DNA of 61,631 bases from Planctomycetaceae bacterium (GCA_012729315.1 JAAYDI010000067.1:1-61631), one strand, 5' to 3'. Positions 35,860 to 45,516 are shown, numbered from the stretch's first letter. Numbers and translations: made by a program. The notes: generated from the sequence alone by a model not told the origin.

Positions 35860-37173
35860 ATGCCGGACAAATCGGCTTTCTCACGTCGGCGATTTCTCAA
35901 GACGGCTGTCGGGGCCAGTGCTTTGATGGCCGCCCCCTGTATCGTACCCGCCTCCGCCCTGGGCAAAGACGGCGCGGTGGCACCGAGCGAGCGAATCATC
36001 GCTGGTGGCATCGGCATTCACGGTCGTGGCATGTACGACGTCCAGTGGATCATGCGGCACCCGGATGTGCAGTTCGTGGCGATCTGCGACCTGCAGAAGA
36101 AACAGCGGCTGGCGGTCAAGGAGTACGTCGACAAGCATTACGGCAACCAAGACTGTGCCATGTACCCGGAGATCAACGAGTTCCTGGAAGTGCGTCCGGA
36201 CATCGATGTCGTCGTGATCGCCACCGGCGACCACTGGCACGCCCTGGCCTCGATCCTGGCCATGCGGGCCGGGAAGGATGTGTATAGCGAGAAGCCCTCG
36301 TGCATGACGATTGCCGAAGGGCGCGCGGTGGTGGAGACGGCCCGCCGCTATGCGCGTGTCTATCAGACGGGCACGCAGCGGCTGAGCGAGCCCAACCATG
36401 TGTTCTGCATCGAGATGGCTCGGACCGGCCGGCTGGGCAAGGTCCACACGGCGTACGCTCACATTGCCCCTTGGGATGCGGCCGAGATGCGGCACGACTG
36501 GCTTCCGGAAGCGCCGGAGCCACCTAAAGACGAAGCCGACTGGGACGCGTGGCTGGGCTCCTGCCCCTGGCGCCCGTATAACCCCAGTTACGTGTCCGGC
36601 GGGTGGCGGGGCTTCTATGACTTCCACACCAGTTGCATCGGCGAGTGGGGGGCGCACACGTTCGCACAGGCCCAGGCCGGACTGGATTGCGGCGAGTCGT
36701 CACCGGTCGAATACGAATACGTGGCCAACGACAGCGGCGATGGGATGGTGACCCACTTCGCCAACGGCGTGCGGATGATCCTCTCACGCGGCGAGAAGTA
36801 CTGGTACGGCTCGTGCGGGGAACGGTTCGACGGGCCCGAAGGCTGGGTCGCCGCCGCCGATGGCTATACGCAGCCCGACGTGTCATCCCCCGCGCTGCTG
36901 AGCGAGTTCCAGCGCGTCATCGGCCAGTACGTGGCCCGCACCGGCCGCTCGCTCGACCATATGCAGAACTTCCTCGACTGCGTCCGGAGCCGTGAACGGA
37001 CGGTGGCCAATCCTGAGGTCATGCATCATTCGATGACCACTGTGCATGCCGCCAACATCTGCATGTGGCTCAAGCGGAGCCTCAAGTTCGATCCGGTCAA
37101 AGAAGAGTTCGTGGGGGACGAGGAGGCGAACCGCCTCCGCTCACGCGCCATGCGGGAACCGTACGTTTACTGA
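35860..37173 (+). CDS. Tat-exported Gfo/Idh/MocA family oxidoreductase
   Basis: 437 residues starting at an ATG with AAGGAGAACAACT upstream. A twin-arginine signal (SRRRFLKTAVGASALMAAP) is present. The Rossmann region reads GGIGIHGRGMYDVQWIM and the EKP motif is intact (VYSEKPSCMT). GDHWHALASILAM and GTQRLSEPNHVFC are typical of the planctomycete exported subgroup. It should use a bound nicotinamide cofactor on a sugar or polyol after export. The C-terminal DFLDCVRSRERTVANPE stretch is the conserved tail. The next gene (HEAT protein) begins 65 nt downstream on the same strand and may be co-transcribed. Confidence 0.87.
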   Translation: MPDKSAFSRRRFLKTAVGASALMAAPCIVPASALGKDGAVAPSERIIAGGIGIHGRGMYDVQWIMRHPDVQFVAICDLQKKQRLAVKEYVDKHYGNQDCAMYPEINEFLEVRPDIDVVVIATGDHWHALASILAMRAGKDVYSEKPSCMTIAEGRAVVETARRYARVYQTGTQRLSEPNHVFCIEMARTGRLGKVHTAYAHIAPWDAAEMRHDWLPEAPEPPKDEADWDAWLGSCPWRPYNPSYVSGGWRGFYDFHTSCIGEWGAHTFAQAQAGLDCGESSPVEYEYVANDSGDGMVTHFANGVRMILSRGEKYWYGSCGERFDGPEGWVAAADGYTQPDVSSPALLSEFQRVIGQYVARTGRSLDHMQNFLDCVRSRERTVANPEVMHHSMTTVHAANICMWLKRSLKFDPVKEEFVGDEEANRLRSRAMREPYVY

Positions 37174-37238
37174 TCCGCCCATGGAGCCAGCTGGCTGGCC
37201 CATCCCGGTTTGCTCACCGTCTAGGAGAATTCACCACC

Positions 37239-39353
37239 ATGTGGAAGACACATCACACATATCTGGTCGTGGCCGCCGCGCTGCTGGCCACGATGACTAC
37301 TCTCGCACCGGCTCAGGAAGCTGAGCTGTTGGCTGTGCTCCGTTCGGACGCGACGATCCAGGAGAAGTCGACCGCCTGCCGCGAGCTGGCGCGCATCGCC
37401 ACTCACGAGGCGGTGCCGACGCTGGCGGCGTTGCTGGGCGACGAAAAACTCTCGCACATGGCCCGCTACGCCCTGGAAACGATCCCGGACCCCTCAGTCG
37501 ATGCGGCCCTCCGCGACGCGCTCGGCAAAGTCCAGGGCCGGCCGCAGTTGGGAGTGATCGGCAGCCTGGGTGCCCGGCGTGACGGCCAGGCGGTGCCGGC
37601 GCTGGCTGCCCTGCTCACCGGTGCCGACGGCGAGACCGTGCAGGCGGCAGCGCGCGCCTTGGGCTGCATCGGCACGCCGGAGGCCGCCGCGGCACTGCAG
37701 CAGGTGCTGCCAGGCGCAGCCGGCCGCAACCAGACGGCGATCTGCGAAGGGCTGTTCCGCTGTGCCGAGGCCTTGGCGCACGCCGGTCAGGCAGCGGCAG
37801 CGCAGGCGATCTACGACGACGTGCGCGCGGTGGCGGACGCCCCGGCCCAGGTGCGTGTGGCGGCCTTGCGCGGGGCGATCCTCACCCGCGGCCAGGACGG
37901 GATTCCGCTCCTGGTGGAGGCCATCCTGGGTCCGGACTACGCGCTGGCCGCCGCCGCGGTGCGGGCCGCCATGGAGTCGCCGGGGCCGGAAGTCACCGCC
38001 GCGTTACTGGACACGCTGCCCAAGGCCGCCGTCGAGCGGCAGGGGCTGCTGATCCTGGCATTGGCCGATCGGGGCGCGTCCGAGGTATTGCCGGCCGTGC
38101 TCGAGGCGGCGCGGAGCACCGACCAGCAACTGCGCGTCACCGCGCTCCGCGCGCTCAAACGTGTCGGCGATGCCTCGTGCGTCCCCGCGCTGCTGGCCGC
38201 GGCAGTCGAAGGCAGCGCCGAGGTGGCGCCGGCCGCGCTCGACGCGCTCGAAAGCCTGCAGGACCCGGCGGTGGACGAGCAGCTGGTGAAGCAGCTGGCC
38301 GAGGCGCAGGGCAAGACGCGGACCGTGCTCATCGAGCTGGCGACGCGGCGGCGTACCACTGCCGCTGCGCCGGCGCTGTGGCAGGCCGCCGACGACCCCA
38401 ACGTGGAAGTGCGGGCGGCCGCCCTGGCCGGGCTGGGTGCCATGCTCGATACCGCCGACCTGCCCAAACTGATCGCGCGTCTGAACGTGATCCATGAGGA
38501 GCCGGAGGCCGTGGCGTTGGACAACGCCATTCGCGCCATCTGCCTGCGGGCGGCGGATCGCGACGCCGTGGCCACCCAGATGGCCGACGCGTTGCAGGCC
38601 GCCAGCGAACCGGCCAAGCCCCGGATCCTGCAGACACTGGCCGTCATCGGCGGCGCCAAGTCACTCGATGCCGTGGCCGCTGCCGCGCGAGCCGAGGACG
38701 AGACGCTGCGCGACCCGGCCTTCCAGGTGCTCGGACAGTGGGGCTCGGCAGACGCCGCCCCCGTCCTGCTCGAACTGCACAACACCATCCAGGACGAGCG
38801 ACTCAGGTCCCGCGCGATCCGGGCTTACATCCGTATCGCCCGGCAGTTCGACATGGAGGCTCCGCAGCGTGCGGCCATGTGTCGCACCGCCCTGGAGGTG
38901 GCCGATCGTGACGCCGACAAGCGGCTGGTGCTGGAGGTCCTCCTGCGCTATCCCAGCGACGAGATGCAGGCGATTGCCGAAGAGGCCGCCCAGTTCCCGG
39001 CGCTCAAGGATGAAGCCATGCTCGTCGTGGCGGGCATGGCCAGCCAGGGTATCAACCGAGCGGAACTCGGCCGCGCCCTGGCCCAGGCCGGCCACCAGCC
39101 CGTGGAGTTGGAAATCATCAAGGCCGAATACGGCGCCGGGGACAAGATGAAGGACGTCACGGCGGAACTCCGCCAGTACGCCAAGAACTACCGTATCATC
39201 TTCCTGCCAAACGCCTCGTACAACGAGAGTCTGGGCGGCGACCCTGTTCCAAACGTGGCGAAGCAGCTCAAGATCAAGTACAAGGTCGACGGCAAGGAAG
39301 GCGAAGTCACGCTCACCGAGAACGCGCCGGTCGTGCTGCCGATGCCGAAATAG
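37239..39353 (+). CDS. Exported HEAT-repeat protein with DUF3395-like C-terminus
   Basis: 704 residues with a signal peptide (HTYLVVAAALLATMTTLAPA) and TAGGAGAATTC upstream of the ATG. From residue 30 to about 600 there are repeated alpha-helical pairs of HEAT type (AVPTLAALLGDEKLSHMARY, AVPALAALLTGADGETVQAA, CVPALLAAAVEGSAEVAPAA). The last 75 residues (IIKAEYGAGDKMKDVTAELR, then GGDPVPNVAKQLKIKYKV) resemble DUF3395, the domain at the end of eukaryotic DNAJC11-type proteins and of scattered bacterial proteins. HEAT solenoids are protein-binding scaffolds; the partner is unknown. It follows a Gfo/Idh/MocA gene and ends before a perfect 13-bp terminator stem. Confidence 0.75.
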   Translation: MWKTHHTYLVVAAALLATMTTLAPAQEAELLAVLRSDATIQEKSTACRELARIATHEAVPTLAALLGDEKLSHMARYALETIPDPSVDAALRDALGKVQGRPQLGVIGSLGARRDGQAVPALAALLTGADGETVQAAARALGCIGTPEAAAALQQVLPGAAGRNQTAICEGLFRCAEALAHAGQAAAAQAIYDDVRAVADAPAQVRVAALRGAILTRGQDGIPLLVEAILGPDYALAAAAVRAAMESPGPEVTAALLDTLPKAAVERQGLLILALADRGASEVLPAVLEAARSTDQQLRVTALRALKRVGDASCVPALLAAAVEGSAEVAPAALDALESLQDPAVDEQLVKQLAEAQGKTRTVLIELATRRRTTAAAPALWQAADDPNVEVRAAALAGLGAMLDTADLPKLIARLNVIHEEPEAVALDNAIRAICLRAADRDAVATQMADALQAASEPAKPRILQTLAVIGGAKSLDAVAAAARAEDETLRDPAFQVLGQWGSADAAPVLLELHNTIQDERLRSRAIRAYIRIARQFDMEAPQRAAMCRTALEVADRDADKRLVLEVLLRYPSDEMQAIAEEAAQFPALKDEAMLVVAGMASQGINRAELGRALAQAGHQPVELEIIKAEYGAGDKMKDVTAELRQYAKNYRIIFLPNASYNESLGGDPVPNVAKQLKIKYKVDGKEGEVTLTENAPVVLPMPK

Positions 39354-39414
39354 TGGTCGAAAACGCATTCGGAATCCCGGCTGCCCACCGGCGAGCTCGC
39401 GGACCAGATGTACC

Positions 39415-39450
39415 AGCGCGCCGCGGATGCGATATGTTCCGCGGCGCGCT
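39415..39450. terminator. Bidirectional terminator-like hairpin
   Basis: A perfect 13-bp inverted repeat (agcgcgccgcgga at 39415-39427 and tccgcggcgcgct at 39438-39450) with a 10-nt loop. It lies between convergent stop codons at 39353 and 39603, the place expected for a shared terminator. There is no flanking T-run. Confidence 0.6.
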
Positions 39451-39602
39451 GTCGTGCGCATGTCACTGACCGGCCGCGCGACCGCCGAGACAGCCATGCG
39501 CGGCATCAACGACGGGGCCGTCTCGCGGTTCTTCACCAGGCCCTGCAATCCGGCCGATCTGACCCCGGCTGACCGCGCCAGCCGCCAGTCCGCGTGCCGC
39601 GG

Positions 39603-42497
39603 TTAGCGGCCGGTCAGGTCGAGCGCGGCGTCAGCCGGGAATTCCAGGTATTTCATCACCCCGTCGCGCCAGTAATGGAACTTGACCTTCAGCGTGTTGT
39701 CAGCGCCGGGGGCGACACCGCCGAAGAGTTCGGAGTACCGACCCAGCGGCGTGACCAGCCGGTTGTGGAACTGCGCCTGCACGCTGTCCGTCACGTCGAC
39801 CTGATCCGTGAACTGCTGTACGTTGGCCAAGGCCCGAATCCGCAGCGCCGTCGCATCGCAGACGTGGGACCCGGCATTGTGCAGCACGAAGTCCACGTGC
39901 GGGCCCAATTCGCCAGGCCGCAGCCGCAGCGTGAACTCAGCACTGCCACACGAGCCCACCTGCGTCTCATTGGTGTTGCAGGTGCCCAGCAGGTCGTGCC
40001 GCGTATCGTCGAGCCAGCGGATGACTCGCAGCTCGACCCCGTTCCCCAGATTCGAGAACAGCGTGCCGCGGAGCGTCACATCCTGCTGCCGCACTTCGGC
40101 CGACGGCGTCCACCGGAAGACACCGTAACTGGCCGGGTCGGCAATCGGGTGCGTGTAGAGGAATTCCTGTCGTTCCGCTGCCGGCAGCACCTGGTCGAAC
40201 ATCTTCTCGGTGTAATGTTCCCGCCACGCATCCTCCTGCTGAGCGCTCGGGGCGTAGTCCGACACGAAGCCAAGTTCATCGGCCTGGCCAGCCAGCCCAT
40301 AGGCGCAGCCGAGCGGTGAGCCGAACGCCTTGAACGTCGAACTCAGCTGCTTCACGTCGCTGGCCGCCGCCGTCGACAGCAGCCCGTGGTTCCGGCAGTT
40401 GTAGCAGGCCCAGCGCCCGCCCGCGGCGTCCGGGAACTCCGCCTGCACCCCGCTCCTACCGCCCGGCTGGACATAGTCGGCAGCCAGATCCGCCACGACG
40501 TCGCCGCGGATCTCGAACATAGCTTCCACGTCGCCAGACGCCGGCGGACCGTAGAGCGCCTTGACGACGTGCGCGTTGACAAACTCGTTCGGCCACGACA
40601 CCAGCTCGTCATCGGCCAGCTGCAGCGGAGATGTGTCCGCCAGGTCGGGAACGCAGAAATACACCTCTTCGCCACTCGGGTCGATGAACTCCGTGAACGT
40701 GACGTCAACCTGCTCGCCCGTGCGATCCGGGTGCAGCCATCCTTTGGCGACGACCTTCAGGCCACCGGGGCGAATCGAGTCGTCGCGGACCGGTTCGACG
40801 AGCGAGGCCGGGTCGATGACCAGGTCCCGCGGATTGGGGCAGCGGGCCCACCACGCGGCGTTCTGGTCCTTGCCGATGCAGAACACCACCGGGCCGCGCA
40901 GCAGCGCGACGCGGCCGTCCTGCAGCGCCCGGCCGCGCAGCAACCGCCACGCCATCGGCATCGCGATGTGTACCACGTCGCCGTCCTGCCAGCTGCGTTC
41001 GAGCGCATAGCAGCCCAGCGGCTGCTGGCGCGGATCAAGTGTCACCGGCGCTTCGTCGTTGACGCGCAGCGTGATCTGCTGGCACCAGCGCGGCGTACGG
41101 AACTGGAACCGGAACGCCGCCGGTTTCCCGCCAGCAACGCCGAATGTCAGTTTCACGTCACCGTCGCTCGGGTAGTCGGTCTCCTGGGTGATCGTCACCA
41201 CCCGACCCTGGACGTCGAACGCCTTCCGCGAGTTGGTGAACAGATTCAGTGCGATGCCGCCATCCGGCGCGCGGTAATACACCTTCTGCGGCAGTTCGGC
41301 CACCGCTCGACGATAGTTTCCACAGCAGCAGAAGTAGTCCCGCGTATCGTACTCGCGCGGCCCGCTGAACGGCGTGAAGTAGCGGATCCATCGGCCGTCG
41401 GGGGAGTTGGCGGCGAACAGCGCGTTGTAGATGGCACGTTCCAGCAGATCGCCGTAACGCATGTCTCCTTCCAGCCGCTGGAGGCTGTCGATCCACCGCA
41501 GCACGTACGCCGTAACGCACGATTCGCCGATCGCACCGCGCCCGTTCTGGTTGTACGTGAACTGCTCGCCGTCGGAGCACGAGCCGGTCACGAGCAGGCC
41601 TCCTTCCCCCGCCTTGAGCAACTCGTTGCGCATCAGCTGGCTCATGTGCAGCAGGTTCGCTTCAGCGGTGAGCCGGTACAGCTCGGTCTGCGCGTAGCAG
41701 CGTGCCAGCATCACGTAGACGTGCCGCGGGGGACGGCTGAAATCCTGTTCCCACGTCCGCAGCGATGCAAGCTGGACCTCGCCATGGTTGTTCCCATGCG
41801 GCACATCGGCGGCGAAATCGAAGTAGCGTCTGTCCCCCGTCACCCGGTACAGCTCCAGCATCCCTTCCGGGAGGCCGGCGGTGCAGATGTCCCCCGGGTT
41901 GAAACAGGGATGCTGCGGCGTGGGAAACGTCTTGAGAATGTAGTCGGCCATCACCCGCGCGTGCATCAACGACTGCCGATCACCCGTGCAGCGATAGTGC
42001 CGCACGAAAGCCAGATTGATGTATTCCTGCTCGTGGAGAATCCAGTTGATGTGGTTCTGCCGATTCTCCGGCTCGACGTTCCAGAATCCCAGATACCCGT
42101 CCGCATCGCGGGACTTCACCAGCTCGTCAATAATGTACTGCGTGCGGGCCGCCACCTGCGGGTCACCGGTATAGGCCGTGAACAGACTGCCCGCATCGAA
42201 TACTTTGCCAATGCCGTAGTACACAGCCTGCCTGTCGCCGCGATCCGTACGCTGGCGGAAATGATCGAGCCAGTTGCCGTCCAGATCGATCACCATGTAG
42301 TTCTTCTGGACCAGATTCTGGATGCGGCGATCGATTTCTCCCCCGAGTTCGTGGTGATTGAGCGTCACGCGGCACAGCTTGTCCGGCACACGTGGTTTGA
42401 CGGCATCCAGCGGGGTATCGCACCACTCGCCCGCCCCCAGCGAGGCCGCCAGGACCAGGCTGGCCAGAAACGTCGACATCGCGCTGCGCATATTCAT
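39603..42497 (-). CDS. Exported GH127 beta-L-arabinofuranosidase-type protein
   Basis: 964 residues with a signal peptide (MSTFLASLVLAASLGAG). The first 580 or so residues are an (alpha/alpha)6 GH127 domain (formerly DUF1680): NWLDHFRQRTDRGD, HEQEYINLAFVRHY, the acidic residue Glu325 in GAIGESCVTAY and the C390-C391-C392-G-N cluster that in characterised GH127 enzymes holds zinc and supplies the catalytic cysteine. All appear intact. GH127 enzymes release terminal beta-L-arabinofuranose from plant glycans. About 350 extra C-terminal residues form beta-rich domains not found in the shortest homologues. The ATG at 42497 is preceded by GGAGTCTCACCT. It diverges from the tandem Gfo/Idh/MocA genes. 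Confidence 0.87.
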   Translation of the reverse strand: MNMRSAMSTFLASLVLAASLGAGEWCDTPLDAVKPRVPDKLCRVTLNHHELGGEIDRRIQNLVQKNYMVIDLDGNWLDHFRQRTDRGDRQAVYYGIGKVFDAGSLFTAYTGDPQVAARTQYIIDELVKSRDADGYLGFWNVEPENRQNHINWILHEQEYINLAFVRHYRCTGDRQSLMHARVMADYILKTFPTPQHPCFNPGDICTAGLPEGMLELYRVTGDRRYFDFAADVPHGNNHGEVQLASLRTWEQDFSRPPRHVYVMLARCYAQTELYRLTAEANLLHMSQLMRNELLKAGEGGLLVTGSCSDGEQFTYNQNGRGAIGESCVTAYVLRWIDSLQRLEGDMRYGDLLERAIYNALFAANSPDGRWIRYFTPFSGPREYDTRDYFCCCGNYRRAVAELPQKVYYRAPDGGIALNLFTNSRKAFDVQGRVVTITQETDYPSDGDVKLTFGVAGGKPAAFRFQFRTPRWCQQITLRVNDEAPVTLDPRQQPLGCYALERSWQDGDVVHIAMPMAWRLLRGRALQDGRVALLRGPVVFCIGKDQNAAWWARCPNPRDLVIDPASLVEPVRDDSIRPGGLKVVAKGWLHPDRTGEQVDVTFTEFIDPSGEEVYFCVPDLADTSPLQLADDELVSWPNEFVNAHVVKALYGPPASGDVEAMFEIRGDVVADLAADYVQPGGRSGVQAEFPDAAGGRWACYNCRNHGLLSTAAASDVKQLSSTFKAFGSPLGCAYGLAGQADELGFVSDYAPSAQQEDAWREHYTEKMFDQVLPAAERQEFLYTHPIADPASYGVFRWTPSAEVRQQDVTLRGTLFSNLGNGVELRVIRWLDDTRHDLLGTCNTNETQVGSCGSAEFTLRLRPGELGPHVDFVLHNAGSHVCDATALRIRALANVQQFTDQVDVTDSVQAQFHNRLVTPLGRYSELFGGVAPGADNTLKVKFHYWRDGVMKYLEFPADAALDLTGR

Positions 42498-42637
42498 AGG
42501 TGAGACTCCCTGGTTTGATGCTGGTTTGATGATTCGAGGCTGCCGTCCATTTGACTACGTGGCGGACGCTCCAACAAGGCGGCGGCGGGGGTATGGGTAT
42601 GTCAGCCGTATCGGCCATGCCGGGTGTATTGATTTGG

Positions 42638-42667
42638 TTGACATCCGCCTGTCAGGTTGCCGACAAT
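42638..42667 (+). promoter_or_regulatory. Predicted promoter of the tandem Gfo/Idh/MocA genes
   Basis: TTGACA (42638-42643), 18-nt spacer, GACAAT (42662-42667). It has the same two boxes as the sequence at 30528-30556, 92 nt before the first gene's ATG. Confidence 0.45.
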
Positions 42668-42759
42668 AGGTTGGTTATTATTCGGCGGCCTGCGCGGCGG
42701 AGGCTATCGCGGCGGCGGCTGCCGAACCGCCCCGAGTTCCAACTGGAGAGATTACTGCC

Positions 42760-44136
42760 ATGAAGCAAGAACACACGTCGCCACAAACCGACACGCAGGG
42801 GACATCGCGCCGACAGTTTTTACAATGGACCGGCACAGTCGCGGCCGGGTCAGCGCTGTTGGGAGCCGGCATTCCGCGCGTCCATGCGGGAGAAGACAAC
42901 ACCATCCGCCTGGCTCTGATCGGTTGCGGCGGGCGTGGGAGCGGGGCAGTGGGCAACGCCATGAATTCCCCGTTCGGGCCGGTGGAGCTGTATGCCATGG
43001 CGGACGTCATGGAAGACCGGTTGACGCGTGCCCACCAGGCGCTGTCGGACGAGTTCGGCGACCGGATCAACGTGCCGAAGGAGCGTCAGTTTGTTGGTTT
43101 CGACGCGTACAAGAAAGCCATCGACTGCCTCGGCCCCAACGACGTGGCCATGATCACCAGCTTTGCCTACGTGCGGGCTCTGCAGCTGGAGTACGCGGTG
43201 CAGAAGGGGGTGAATGCGTTCCTGGAAAAGTCGTTCGGGCCTGACGCGCCGTCCTTGCGGCGGTTGATGCAGGCCGGCGAGGAAGCCAAGAAGAAGAATC
43301 TCAAGATCGCGGCCGGCCTGCAGTGCCGCCACAGTGTGAACCGCCAGGAACTGATCAAGCGGATCCGCGACGGCGAGCTGGGTCAGCTGATCCTCGTGCG
43401 GGCCTACCGTATCCATCCGGCCGGCGGCATGGGCAAGAAGCCGGACGGCATGAGCGAGTTGATGTGGCAGATCCGCAACTTCACCAGCTTCCCCTGGGTC
43501 TCCGGCGGACTCTTCGCGGAGATGAACATCCACCAGATCGACGAACTCTGCTGGCTCAAGGGAGACTACCCGGTGATCGCCCGCGGCATCGGCGGCCGCA
43601 AGTTCAAGAGCGAGGACCGCAGCCAGGAACTCGACTCGCACTCCATCGAGTGGACCTTCGCGGACGGCACGAAGGCGACCGACGGCGTCCGGTGGCTGGG
43701 TGGGCATTGCTTCCAGGAATTCGCCACTTACGCGCACGGGACCAAATGCGCTGCGCAGTTCTCGGGCGACATCCACAGGGGGGATGTCCGCATCTACAAG
43801 GACCAGCGGATCGCGCCGGACAACATCGCGTGGGAAGCGCCCGAGGAGAAGTACAATCCGTGGGATGCCGAGTGGAACGTGCTGCTGGAAAACATCCGCC
43901 AGGACCGGCCGCAAAACGAAGTGGAGCGGGCAGCGCTGTCCAACTTTGCCGACCTGATGGGCCGCGCGGCCGTCAATTCCGGCCGGGAGATCACCTGGGA
44001 CGAGATCACCAAGTCGACGTTCCAGCTCTATCCGGGCCGCATCGACGACCTGGACTACGATTCCGAGCCGCCGGTGAAACCGGACGCGGACGGGTTCTAT
44101 CCGGTTCCCGAACCGGGTGTCTGGAACGAAACCTGA
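42760..44136 (+). CDS. Exported Gfo/Idh/MocA family protein with EKS in place of EKP
   Basis: 458 residues; GGAG lies about 10 nt before the ATG. The signal is Tat-like (SRRQFLQWTGTVAAGSALLG). The nucleotide loop GCGGRGSGAVGNAM is good and the second-domain segment NIHQIDELCWLKG is conserved. However, the family EKP motif reads LEKSFGPD, so the proline after the cofactor-contacting lysine is replaced. This may change cofactor position or reflect a binding rather than catalytic role. It is followed 19 nt later by a paralogue with a normal EKP, so the two proteins may form a heteromer. The C-terminus (PEPGVWNET) and the paralogue's C-terminus share the same style, supporting an ancient tandem duplication. 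Confidence 0.85.
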   Translation: MKQEHTSPQTDTQGTSRRQFLQWTGTVAAGSALLGAGIPRVHAGEDNTIRLALIGCGGRGSGAVGNAMNSPFGPVELYAMADVMEDRLTRAHQALSDEFGDRINVPKERQFVGFDAYKKAIDCLGPNDVAMITSFAYVRALQLEYAVQKGVNAFLEKSFGPDAPSLRRLMQAGEEAKKKNLKIAAGLQCRHSVNRQELIKRIRDGELGQLILVRAYRIHPAGGMGKKPDGMSELMWQIRNFTSFPWVSGGLFAEMNIHQIDELCWLKGDYPVIARGIGGRKFKSEDRSQELDSHSIEWTFADGTKATDGVRWLGGHCFQEFATYAHGTKCAAQFSGDIHRGDVRIYKDQRIAPDNIAWEAPEEKYNPWDAEWNVLLENIRQDRPQNEVERAALSNFADLMGRAAVNSGREITWDEITKSTFQLYPGRIDDLDYDSEPPVKPDADGFYPVPEPGVWNET

Positions 44137-44155
44137 TCGGCAAGTGTGGAGCAAC

Positions 44156-45508
44156 ATGATGACGAAACCAACCCCGGCGGCACCGCAGATCGGTCGTCGC
44201 GCTTTCTTGACAACCACCACGGCCCTCGCCAGCAGTTCGCTGGTGGGCGGATTGAGCATCGCGCGGGCGGCCCACGCCGCCGGGGATGACACCATCAAAC
44301 TGGCGCTGATCGGGTGCGGTGATCGGGGTGCCGGAGCCGCCACCCAGGCGCTGCGCACGTCGGGCCCGATCAAGCTCTGGGCGATGGCCGATCTGTTCGC
44401 GGAGCAGATCGACACGAAGCTGGAAATCCTCCGCACGGGCGAGGAAGCGGCGTACGATCGCGACAGCCATCAGGGTTTCGCCTCCCAGATCGACGTGCCG
44501 CCCGAACGGCGTTTCGTCGGCTTCGAGGCGTACCGGCAGGCCATCGACAGCGGCGCGGACGTCGTGATCCTGGCCACGCCACCGCACTTCCGCGCCAGCC
44601 ACTTCCAATATGCGGTCGAGCGCGGCCGACACGTGTTCATGGAGAAGCCGCTGGCGGTCGATGCCCCGGGTGTCCGGCAGATTCTGGCCACCAACGAAGT
44701 GGCTCGGGAGAAGGATCTCAAAGTGGGCGTCGGCTTCCAGTTCCGGCACGTTCCGTGCGTCCAGCAGACCGTCGGCCGCCTGCGCGAGGGAGCGATCGGC
44801 ACGATCAATCTGCTGCGCGCCTACTGGAATGTCGGATTGCTGCGCAGCACGCCGCCGCGGTCCCCCGACACACCGGAGATGCTCTACCAGTTGCGCAACC
44901 CGTATCACTTCCTCTGGCTCAACGGCGACTACTTCGTCGATGCCCTGATCCATTACATCGACCTCTGCTGCTGGGTGAAGGATGCGCATCCGGTCACCGC
45001 GCAGGGCCAGGGTGGCAAGCAAGTGTTGCTCCCCACGCAGTCGGGAGACACGTTCGATCACCACTTCGTGGAGTACACGTTCGAGGACGAATGCCGGATG
45101 TACGCCCAGGCGCGGCAGATCCCCGCCTGCTGGAACCTGGGGGGCGCGCACGCCCAGGGCGCGACCGGCCACGCGGACATCGTGCAGGGCCGCATCGCAG
45201 GGGCCGCTCGTTGGCGCTACGACGGCCCATCGGTCAACCCCTACCAGGTCGAATTCGACACGTTCATCGCCGACGTCCGCCGCGGCGCTGCGCACAACGA
45301 CGTGGCGTTCGGGGCCCAGAGCACGATGACCGCCATCATGGGGCGGATGGCCAGCTATTCGGGGCAGCTGGTCCAGTGGGAGGAAGCTTTTAACTCCGAC
45401 CTGAAGCTCGGGCCGGAGCGGTATGCGTTCGACGCCCCGCCGCCGGTGACGGCTGACGCACAGGGGGTCTACCCCGTCGCGGTGCCCGGTGTGACGCCCG
45501 CCTTCTGA
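44156..45508 (+). CDS. Tat-exported Gfo/Idh/MocA family oxidoreductase, second of tandem pair
   Basis: 450 residues. The first of two adjacent ATGs (44156 and 44159) is used; a GTGGAG sequence precedes it. The signal peptide has GRRAFLTTTTALASSSLVGG after a twin arginine. GCGDRGAGAATQAL is the cofactor loop and FMEKPLAVD the intact EKP motif. YFVDALIHYIDLCCWVKDA matches the substrate-side region. It lies 19 nt after its paralogue and so is likely in one transcript with it. It ends before a convergent class II DAHP synthase with a bulged hairpin between. Substrate unknown, presumably a sugar released by neighbours such as the GH127 enzyme. Confidence 0.87.
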   Translation: MMTKPTPAAPQIGRRAFLTTTTALASSSLVGGLSIARAAHAAGDDTIKLALIGCGDRGAGAATQALRTSGPIKLWAMADLFAEQIDTKLEILRTGEEAAYDRDSHQGFASQIDVPPERRFVGFEAYRQAIDSGADVVILATPPHFRASHFQYAVERGRHVFMEKPLAVDAPGVRQILATNEVAREKDLKVGVGFQFRHVPCVQQTVGRLREGAIGTINLLRAYWNVGLLRSTPPRSPDTPEMLYQLRNPYHFLWLNGDYFVDALIHYIDLCCWVKDAHPVTAQGQGGKQVLLPTQSGDTFDHHFVEYTFEDECRMYAQARQIPACWNLGGAHAQGATGHADIVQGRIAGAARWRYDGPSVNPYQVEFDTFIADVRRGAAHNDVAFGAQSTMTAIMGRMASYSGQLVQWEEAFNSDLKLGPERYAFDAPPPVTADAQGVYPVAVPGVTPAF

Positions 45509-45516
45509 CCACATCA

